A stretch of 64,000 nucleotides of DNA, taken from Hygrocybe punicea (taxonomy: Eukaryota > Basidiomycota > Agaricomycetes > Agaricales > Hygrophoraceae). Made by a program: the position numbers and the translations under genes. The notes under the pieces were generated by a model, which searched no databases, was not told the DNA's origin, and worked only from the letters and a program-made list of their open reading frames with translations. The first letter of the stretch is position 1. Each line of letters opens with the position of its first letter. Shown in pieces: positions 55,840 to 64,000 of the stretch. The stretch lies in the NCBI GenBank assembly GCA_963556145.1, contig OY744464.1, forward strand, positions 3,534,001 through 3,598,000, written 5' to 3'.

Positions 55840-57342
55840 ATGGAAAAGTATTCCGCGTACAGAGTTCGTTTCATCTCTTGCACTGCAAAATTTGTACTGG
55901 CTAATTCCCCACAAGGACCCAGGAACAGGGATTCAAGTCCGTTCAACGATTGACTCCAGCTCATCGAATCAATCACTTACAGTTTCCAGCCGTTTTTAAA
56001 TCCAGTGTCACCCCCTGGATATCATCCGCTGGTAACCATATCGCTTCCATTTAGATACGTACTGGGTACAGTACGGTCATTATTTGTTATTGTTCTTGCT
56101 CTGGTCCACCTGGCGCTAGTCCGGGGTGTCTGTTTGGTGCTGGTAAGATTCGTTTTCCACTTTCAATCTTCCCTTTCTCACAGAACAACAGGTGCCTATC
56201 CCGCCACTCCGTCGCATTGTAGTGCGTTCCTTTACGTTCGTGACCGCTCGCCTGATTTTACTGTTGATCGGCGTCGTGTGGTTGCCTGTGCAACATGTAA
56301 CGAGGAAAAGAGGGCATGTGTCGATACTTGTTTGCTTGTCGTTTTAAGTTTCATCTCACACTTTCCGCTGTCTAGAAAAGGGCCTCAAAATACTGAGGCG
56401 TGGAATCCTCGAGCTGGAGATGTCATTGTGTCCAACTGGGTCTCGTGGGTAGAGATTCTGTGGCTAGCATTTCGGTATGTCTCTCGGACGCTGTCAGTGA
56501 CACTATCATTCCTTGACAGCTTGCGCTCCCCCAGATTCGACCCCATATTCGTACTCCCGATACCTGACCCCACCATCCTTTCGTCCTCCTCCACAGCCAC
56601 AAAACCTAAAGCAGGCCGACATACAGGCACCGGATCTGCCGCCATCTCGTCGCCCAATAGAGCTCCCAGGGATCGTTTGGCCATCATCGGGTTTCGCCAA
56701 GTATCGTTTCTCTCCGCCATACTGGTAACAGGACGCGTGCCACCGTACACAAACGCAGTCAGTCCACAATCAATGCCTCTTGAAGTCATACGGAAAAACG
56801 CAAAGCGCCCGATCGTCGTGTTCCCTGAATGCACAACAAGCAATGGAAGGGGGTTGCTCCGTTTTGCACAAATATTTCAGAATATAAACGTGCCCGTCAA
56901 AAATTATAACGTTTATGTCATGTGTGTGAGGTGAGGGCAGACACTTTTCGGTATACCGGAGACGCCTAAAGTCCTTGCCACTGAAAGGGTCGACCCACCC
57001 ACTACACTGTCACCTACCGTCGCCCACCCTATCCCATCACCCATTCTCAATCCTTTTCCCCATCTATTCCGCCTCACCACCGTTCTCCAACCTCTCACCG
57101 TATCCATTCGCCTCCTCGCTCCCTCGGAGTCACCCGGCTCTCCACTTTTCATGGTCAGCGAGGTCGTCACCGCTACAGGGGAGGACCAGCTATCCGAGGC
57201 CTGTGCAGCTTTGATATCGCAGTTCGGTAAATTGAAGAGAATGGGCATGGGTTGGGAGGATAAAGCTGAATTCTTGGATTTCTATCGTCAGAAGCGGGGT
57301 AATCGACAACCAGTTTTAAGGACTCATGTCGAATTAAAGTAG
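55840..57342 (+). CDS. lysophosphatidic acid acyltransferase-like protein (Loa1/Vps66 type)
   Basis: The small first exons splice to MEKYSAYRDPGTGIQPFLNP, then a transmembrane region (SLFVIVLALVHLALVRGVCL, LILLLIGVVWLP). The acyltransferase core is present but altered. The HX4D box reads NWVSWVEILWLAF, so the catalytic His is Trp and the Asp is Glu; the FPEGT box reads FPECTTSNGRGLL. Downstream come VKNYNVYVMCVRYDPP-like residues and a C-terminal helical segment ending LRTHVELK. Yeast Loa1 is a lipid-droplet LPA acyltransferase of this subfamily, and I recall NW-type boxes in other basidiomycete members. Activity is therefore uncertain. Introns at about 55864-55917, 55936-55983 and 56143-56190 fit well; later ones are approximate. 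Confidence 0.72.
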
Positions 57343-57684
57343 CATTGTGAACAGAGTGATGGTAGTAGTCAATCGATTACACGGCACATTCCAAGACCTG
57401 TGATCGGTCACTGGCCACGAATTATATAAATGGTCGCACCATGACATTAAGCAGAAAGAAGGAATGAAAGGAGACATGGGGGAATTTGAAAGAGAATGCA
57501 ACATATACATGTGATAGGATCGGGGAGTGTAGTTGAACCAAACACCGATGGGGCCTTGAGCTTGAGGCATGAACGTTGTATGGACACGAAACATTCGTGA
57601 TGGCCCAGGGGTGGCAAGCGACAGGCAATCAAAAGGACAAGCAAATGGAAGCACAAACAAAAACCTTTTTAAATCGCCCGCCTC
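57343..57684. other. convergent 3' region acyltransferase / Ytp1
   Basis: 342 bp between facing stop codons, probably 3' UTRs. Minus-strand frames here carry no motif. Confidence 0.5.
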
Positions 57685-59889
57685 TCACGCCTGTGTCATC
57701 GACCGCCAACTCTGATACGGGATTTCCGGCCTTGCACGAACCGCCAGCCATCCTTTAAACGCCACCACGGACATCGTCCAGCAAAACGCGAAACACGTCA
57801 CTGCCACCGCTACATTCAGAAACATCATTACATCTAACCGCGGACAGATGATATCATTGCACATCAATAGCACCAGCACCAAAAACAAAACGTACCATCA
57901 CGACCCCTACGCATCGCAGCAAACGTCACCTCCTCAGTGCTCAACATAAACACAAACCCGCCACACGCTAGGAAGAAGCTCGCCAGCGCCTCCGTGGGTG
58001 GACGCGACGGGAGGACAGAGCGTGGGGGCCCGAGCCACAGGAAAAAGTATGTCAGACACCGTAGGACAGAGAAGCCCAGTAAGAGGTTCCCCCAGAGGGC
58101 GTGGATTTGCACCTGTCATGTACATTGGTCGTCAGAGAAAAAGATCGTACTGGAGGTGCGGCCAAAGGGGTGGGCATAGGTACGGGCACGGTACGGATTG
58201 GGCTCTGGCCATGGAGGATTTGAGGGGGTGGCCTCGGGAACGCACCTGGAAGAGATATGTCTGGGCGTGAGCGGCCATGGCGGCGCCTGTGACGCCGATG
58301 ACGAGTGCAGGAAATGGGTTGAAGCTTGCAGAGTAACTGTGGGGTTCTAGGGCTGCTTGTGAGGAACTGGCCGCCTTGAGCGCGAGTACAGGGAAAGCGA
58401 TCCATCTCCGCATGCGTTTCGATTCGATGCCCATCCCGACGACGCCGGCGAAACAAAACATCACCTACGGTGATCTCAAAAAGTTAGAATTTAATCGATA
58501 CAGCAAAAGGAAGATTGTGCGACGGACGGCAATGCTGATGTGCTGGATCTGTTTTGTTGTAAAAGGGTCACCTGGGTTAGCACCAAAACGTTCCATCCAA
58601 GTGTTGGTTGCACCGTAGGTGAATATGACAAAGGATTCAACGAATTCTGCAGTGGGGTAGCCAGGGACGGGAGGGCGATTCCACGCCCAGCCCAGGTCAG
58701 CAAAGGCACCGAGGAAGCGAGCAAAGGTAAGGAGGCCGTAGCACCAGAATATGGAACCCTCTGTATGAACGAGTGAGCCAGTGAGTGAGAAAAGGGTAGG
58801 GGGTTGGAGAGACCCACTGATCAAGTGAGCCATGCATCCATTGATGTAGTTTTCGCGGCAACCGCCAGTGTATACGACGATACCGGACAAAGCAACCGCG
58901 TAGCCTGCGAAAACGAGAGTTCTCTCGAGTATAGCGAAGGTTGCGTGTAGGATGCGAGTACGGAGGGGTGTCCTGGGTGTGGGTATCGTATTTTGACGAG
59001 GAGGGTCGGGTAGGACGCCATCTTCCGAGCTGCGGGAGCTTGAGCCAAATAGCGTGCCGTCCGAAGCAATTGAATTTGAGTATTGGTGATGGCTGTGTGT
59101 GTCGACGTCGTTTGCCCACTGAAGAGTGTCTGTGTCACGGCGGTCGCGAGAGATGTGGGGGAGTTGGTCTTGTGCGTCCTTGGCAACAATTTGGTCAATA
59201 TGATCGGCGTCATGAGTGATCAATCCGATATATTCAGGGGCATGTTCACGCCCTGACACGACAATACCCCAAAACGATTTCAGGATCGATTCAGACTTGT
59301 CACGACTGCTGACATAAGCGAAGAAACGGCGGATTAGGGGAAATAGGTCGCAGAGGGACAGGAGGAGAGCAAGGAGGATGAGAATGGAGCCGTGTGAGGA
59401 GTGAGAAGAGCTTTCGTACCTGGATTGGTAAGACGTGAGGCTGCTATGCGTTGTTTAGATGTGGGGATGACGTACATATTGGGATATGAATTAGTGTATA
59501 AAGCACCTAGAGTGCAGCCAAGCGCGGCAAGAGCATAGAAACAGAGGACGAGGAATGGGTGCCATGGATGGTTCACTGATCGTAATGCGATCGCTGAGAG
59601 AAATAGGTGATGGATAACAGGCACTGAGGCGAAAGAAAAAGACGTACCGACTGGGAGTGCGACGAAGAAAGCTAGAGACAAGAAAAGGGCGTGAAGAGCG
59701 ATGAGAAAAGGGCGGGGGTAAACAGGTGGGTCGAGGGCGGCCGAGTCGACATCTATTGACCAGTAAGAAGGGGGAGTTGGAGCGTGGTACAAGGCGATGT
59801 CTGATTCGTTTATGTGTTGGAGAGGAGGAGAGTGACCATGATGGCCAGTTGAAGCGTGGACAGCACCGACGAGAAGAAGAACAAACATG
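57685..59889 (-). CDS. Ytp1-like multi-pass membrane protein
   Basis: The start at 59889 gives a signal peptide (MFVLLLVGAVHAS) followed by a His-rich luminal stretch (TGHHGHSPPLQH). An upstream in-frame ATG at 59957 is an alternative. Spliced exons then give many hydrophobic segments (FLIALHALFLSLAFFVALPV, FLVLCFYALAALGCTLGALY, ILILLALLLSLCDLFPLI) and a charged cytosolic loop (HISRDRRDTDTLQW). The C-terminal half has GSIFWCYGLLTFARFLGAFADLGWAWN, WMERFGANPGDPFT, HALWGNLLLGFSVLRCLTYF and a last membrane span before SWRSMTQA. This matches fungal Ytp1-like (DUF2427-type) proteins, related by description to mitochondrial electron-transport-like membrane proteins. Biochemical function is unknown. 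Confidence 0.8.
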
Positions 59890-59957
59890 GCGAATTCGAA
59901 GAACGGCCTTGGTGAGAAAACATAAAATTTGTTATATGATGAAATAGGTCGCACCAT

Positions 59958-60519
59958 GACTCATCCCGTCCACTCGCTTTACCACTTTACCCTCCGATCA
60001 ACACGTTCAACTCGTCATCGTCTCGCTCAACTCTCACCCACAACTTCGCTGCCCCGACCCAGCTCTTTGGCGCAACCAAGGATTGCCTACCGCCTTTTGG
60101 ACAAGTGTGGTAGGGGCCTCTGCGGGAGGTCGTTGAGCAACGAGGCACCGTCCTGACTCTCATACGTACTGTAAACCCTTGTCATCGTTGATGCCGATAG
60201 TCGCAAGCCCTTCATGCCGCGATTCGCGATGACGCAGCAGTATTGGTGTTACGGTTCGCGTTGGCGGTTTACGTTGACTCATCACGTAAGCATGCCTGTT
60301 GACTCATTCATTTCCCACATCCAAGTCACTCAACTAAACAGGTCATTCCTGTTACCTTATCCATGTTACAGCTGTTTTCATCGAGGTGTGGAAACTCCAA
60401 AATTTGAAGGTGGCTGTGCATTTCCAAATATGTAGTCTGCCGAGATTCCGTGTACAATTTTGTAGCGCCGACTAAGTACTCTAAATGCTCGACAAGTACT
60501 CTTTGTCTGCTGAACTGTG
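59958..60519. other. divergent intergenic region with two TGACTCA boxes
   Basis: 562 bp upstream of the YTP1-like gene and of the broken ORF. TGACTCA occurs at 60275-60281 and 60300-60306, the consensus for Gcn4/CpcA/AP-1 bZIP factors. Whether either gene uses them is unknown. No gene is seen. Confidence 0.45.
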
Positions 60520-62154
60520 ATGGGCGATGACCAAAGCACAAGTGGTGAAGACGATGATGCTGCAACGCCAGCCCAACCGAGCCCTCAGGAGTTTTGCCTA
60601 CAACTCATATACCATATACCGACCAAGGGAAAATGGGGACCTAAGGGGGCATAGAAAGAGGCGCGAGGCAAAGACCTTCATTTCAGCTGCACTCCAACAA
60701 ACTACCTCAGCTTTCTAAATGCACTCCTGAAGCGTTACGGGGAATCTAAGTACAAGATCAGTGCTACCCAACGATTTCCATTCAAGTTTCACTATCCTGG
60801 GCGAGCGTATGTAATTTTCTCTTTAGATTTTTTTTGTTCATGCGCTCACTATAAATACAGGAAATCGGATGCGCTGGACATCGATTGTGAGAAAGAATAC
60901 CGTGAGATGGTTCAAAAACTTGACAACAACCAGTGGAAGAAGGTACACGTTACTTTTGACATGGATGATATCAAAAAACGGTGCCTTGCGATTGTAAGTC
61001 TAACTGATGATGAATATACATCTACTAATTATCCTACAGGAAGAAAATGGTTCTGAAAATGAAAATGATGGCAACATGTTGGCACCTACTGGAGAACTCT
61101 TGGAACTGGAACGAAATCTTGCTTGCATTTGGGTCTTACTTGAGCAAAAGTATGTCAATGACCGTGAAAATTGCTACTCATATGTATGCGCGAATGGTTA
61201 CAAGCTGCGGCTCACACCGTTCATGATGCGAGAGTGGGCAATGGCAATTGTGAGGCTTCTTGTTTTGTTCATCACCCATCATCTCACACTTTTATTTAGC
61301 ATGAGGCCAAAGCTACTCTCTTTGACCCACCCTCGATGCAGGCATTTGATTTGGCATTTTGTGACCCTCCTCGCAATCGACTTGTCAATAACTCAGCCAT
61401 TCCAGACACCCACACAGAAAGCTCTGCTGCACCAGTCTCCGATCTTACGGCCATCGCACAAATCATCTCTTCATTTACTCAGGTCATACGACCAGACAGT
61501 GTTGTTTCAGCTGCACCGACTCCAACCAAAACCCCACTCAATTTGCCTCGACGATTATCCCCACCGCTAACGCATAGTCCCTCTGACATCTGCCGTTATC
61601 TTAGCTATGCAGAGGAGTGGTTAGGTGTTGAGGGTGCTATGAACTACGCAATACCGTTGCAGCTCAAACGCTATGGGCCCGACATACTCTCCAACGTCGC
61701 ACTCACAGATCTCACAGCATCAGATGTGGGTATAGCCCCAGGTGATGCACTCCGGCTAAAACGAGGCAGTACTGATTGGTGGAATCACATGGCGAAGCGT
61801 CAGCGGGAGCAGGAGAAATCTACAGGGAAAGACAAGGTTACGGTCTCTTGGAGTGATCCAAACCCGGCGAAGCGACACAATCCCAGCCAAGGCTCGACTA
61901 ATCTTGACGGATTGGATTTGTCAAACTTAGCCCAAAGCACGGAGAGCGATCCTGTCAAATATGAACAGCGTTGGAATGATGGGGGATGTAAACGGTTCTA
62001 TGGCCCACACATGAAACGAGGAGACAAAGGATCGATGCAGGATTGTGTTGTCTGGTATTTCTGCGAGGGGCGTCAGGACTGGTTTCCGGTGCCACCAGGC
62101 TACGTTGCTCCCTACCCAAGTGCTGAAGCCGAGGACGATGACCCATTCCGCTAG
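60520..62154 (+). pseudogene. broken multicopy-type fungal ORF with SAM-like region
   Basis: Reading from MGDDQSTSGEDDDAA the frame gives PQEFCLQLIYHIPTKGKW. It meets TAG at 60652-60654 and continues as KEARGKDLHFSCTPTNYLSF. Introns near 60809-60861 and 60994-61039 keep the frame, as does one around 61250-61301. Later parts show YAEEWLGVEGAMNYAIPLQL plus LTDLTASDVGIAPGDALRLK, a five-helix SAM-like pattern, then a Trp/Cys-containing tail (WNDGGCKRFYGPHMKRGDKG) ending DDDPFR. I recall such proteins as an expanded agaricomycete family next to transposons. The TAG probably replaced a Trp codon, so this copy is likely inactive, unless a small intron skips it. Confidence 0.6.
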
Positions 62155-62313
62155 TCTGTTTTCAAAAATATATACCATGATACGTAGTTAGTAGCATAGT
62201 TGTTTCGATGCCTCACAATATACTGTTGCCGTTTTTTGCCTAACCCGATGCCCAACATGTTGAGAAATAATTGCAGCGCATAGATTCAGATGATGTGTAC
62301 AAAATGGAGAAGA

Positions 62314-62590
62314 CTAGATATAACCACTGTTCTGAAACCAACCTGCTGCCTTGGATGGAGTAATACTATTACAGGCCATCATAATATCATACACAGTAGA
62401 TTCGGAACGGCTGCGACGCAAGAAAGCCTTCATCGAAGAAAATGCGTGCTCGATGGGATTGAAGTCGGGAGAGTATGGCGGTAGAAAAACAAGTTTACAT
62501 ACTGCAATATATTCCTCATTAGTTCCGGCAGCATTCCGCAAGCAGAGTGAGCTTACACGTGTGATCTTCAACAAGTTCACGGATGTTACA
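62314..62590 (-). pseudogene. Tc1/mariner-type transposase fragment
   Basis: On the minus strand, after a short intron, IRELVEDHT joins CKLVFLPPYSPDFNPIEHAF, the well-known third-acidic-residue region of Tc1/mariner (DDE) transposases. It is followed by SSMKAFLRR and ends QNSGYI with a stop at 62316-62314. Only the C-terminal end is present. The upstream DNA changes to simple Gly/Val codons and pyrimidine-rich sequence, so the first two catalytic residues are missing. It is a remnant, probably immobile. Confidence 0.75.
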
Positions 62591-64000
62591 TTTCCAACTC
62601 CGCTTCCAACCCCGATGCCCATTCCGATACCCACCATGACGATTCTGCACTGCACACCTTCCTTTTTCATTTCTTTTTGTCCTTTGTCTTCCTTTCAACG
62701 TCATTATTTCTTCATTTGGACATCCTTGTATTTTCTTATTCTTGTTCTCTTTTTGTCCCTTCTTCTAGAACAATCCAGACCGACCATGGACATCTCCCAC
62801 GTGACCTTGTTGTACCCGAATAGTCTCCTTGCCGATGGACGTCACCGACATTGTCTTTTCCCTTCGATATCTTGTTTACGCTATCCCACGACAAACCGAT
62901 CACAATGGCTGTACTCCCAACACAGCTCATTACCGTAATTGTTATTGGCAGCATTGCCATCACCTTCCTGATCGGTTTCTACCTTGTTATGATCTATCTT
63001 TGGCATCGGCACCGAAACCCTTCCGCCATTGATACTTCTGACTTCCACCTCGACAATATATCGACACATAATTGACAATTGCCATTCCCGGATATTTGGT
63101 TTCCATATTCGTACCCTGTGCCCACCATTATCCTCCCTGACGATCCGACGACATTCCTCACCTGCATGCGAACTCTGAACAATCCCTGATCACAGGACAT
63201 TTCACTGTTCCCTCCAATCCGACCATTGCCGCAGCACATTCTTTTGGACTTCGACCATAGACCATACGACTTCCCCAAACAGTGAACCAACCCCTATTGC
63301 ATATTGTTCGCACGACATCGCTTCATTGCAGTACCCGACGACTTGTTCCCACAGCTTGTCACCTGTGCCCATGACTCGAAACCTGGACCCACATTCATTT
63401 ATCCTTTTCCATCGATGATCTCGATACCTCCCACACTCGTTTACAATGATACCCTTTCTTGGACGAATACCGACATCAAGTGGACCTTCTTGTTCTACAA
63501 ACAGGACAAGACACCGCCCCTCGATACGTCATTGACATAGACATCGTCATCCGGTACAGCTTATGCTGTTCACATGTCTGACCTCGACTAGCCCACTGTC
63601 CTAGTTGGTTTTTTCCTCTATACATTCCTTCATTTTCTTTCATACCAACCTTGCCACTATATCCACACTACCTCAAGACACTCTCATCACCAACCCCACA
63701 CTGGACGATACCCATCTTCGACCCGACCGTGCAATGCACTTGCCAAACTGCACACTTGCCCGTTACAGCAAGTGTAGACCCCGAATTGGCAATTCTGCAT
63801 GTCACATGATCTGATGACAAATCATCCGAGTCATCCGGACCTCTTCTATCCTCAACGACACCCGGGCCTCCAGTTGGATCGCGAGAACATCGACATGAGG
63901 ACGCCTCATGTACGCCTCATGGTGAACACATGGTAGAGTTGGACATGTTGTGGCTTCATGGTTGTATTTCTATTTACCTCCCCTCAAGACCAGTCACTAT
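62591..64000. other. right-end region without recognised genes
   Basis: About 1.4 kb. It is pyrimidine-rich from 62640 to 62770 and otherwise C/A-rich with many short frames of no known family. Near the right edge ACGCCTCATG is repeated directly at 63901-63910 and 63912-63921. Only the ORF at 62905-63075 is worth listing. It may be decayed transposon DNA or a long promoter of a gene beyond the window. Confidence 0.45.
62905..63075 (+). CDS. small single-pass membrane ORF, 56 residues
   Basis: MAVLPTQLITVIVIGSIAIT starts a strongly hydrophobic span continuing FLIGFYLVMIYLW. It is followed by a basic HRHRN and a short polar tail ending ISTHN. This looks like a signal-anchor or tail-type membrane peptide. 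No homologue is known to me, and flanking DNA looks non-coding, so it could also be a chance ORF. Confidence 0.3.
   Translation: MAVLPTQLITVIVIGSIAITFLIGFYLVMIYLWHRHRNPSAIDTSDFHLDNISTHN

Noticed and set aside
1..64000. CRISPR arrays, bacterial operons, rRNA genes
   Set aside because: None seen; introns, gene families and spacing are eukaryotic throughout.

Overview
The window looks like chromosomal DNA of a basidiomycete fungus, most likely a mushroom-forming agaricomycete. It is gene-dense, with short GT-AG introns (about 45-65 nt), very short intergenic gaps and genes on both strands. It also carries agaricomycete-type mobile families: an rve-like integrase gene, a HECT-like protein gene and a multicopy fungal ORF. 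All exon models were made by eye from open frames, splice signals and remembered homologues; no search was run.

Left mobile island (1 to about 10.2 kb). Two nearly identical copies of a non-autonomous LTR retroelement (243-bp LTRs) each carry one large proline-rich ORF and no recognisable reverse transcriptase or integrase. Copy 1 runs off the left edge and interrupts a minus-strand integrase-like gene. Copy 2 (5919-9425) sits inside the first intron of a minus-strand HECT-like gene and is flanked by a 4-bp target duplication. The integrase-like and HECT-like genes are adjacent and co-oriented, so they may be one older composite element. Each also has an in-frame TGA.

Housekeeping block (10.5-51.4 kb). 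In order: an Slh1/ASCC3 ribosome-quality-control helicase with a degenerate, shortened second cassette; a kynurenine-aminotransferase-like enzyme (-); an ankyrin-DysF-FYVE-RING E3 ligase (+); a conserved acidic protein (-); proteasome regulator PI31 (-); splicing helicase Prp5 (+); nucleoporins Nsp1/Nup62 and Nup82/Nup88 in tandem (-); proteasome alpha-7 (+), Rpn12 (-) and beta-1 (+); an unidentified, probably mitochondrial protein (-); a Gfo/Idh/MocA oxidoreductase (+); an alpha/beta hydrolase (+); replication licensing factor Cdt1 (-) with MluI/E2F-type boxes upstream; two tandem PIN/NYN-like plus CCCH zinc-finger genes (+); RhoGDI (+); and COQ2 (+). Four proteasome genes lie within 12.5 kb, and two nucleoporins of the same subcomplex are 87 nt apart.

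Right part (51.4-64 kb). A large protein joins a GBP/atlastin-like GTPase, a RING finger and a patatin phospholipase (-). It is followed by an LPAAT-like acyltransferase (+), a Ytp1-like membrane protein (-), a broken multicopy-type ORF with an in-frame TAG (+), a Tc1/mariner transposase remnant (-), and about 1.4 kb with only a 56-residue single-pass membrane ORF. The gene most suggestive of an undescribed system is the GTPase-RING-patatin fusion. Next come the integrase plus HECT element, the Regnase-like CCCH pair and the proline-rich retroelement.
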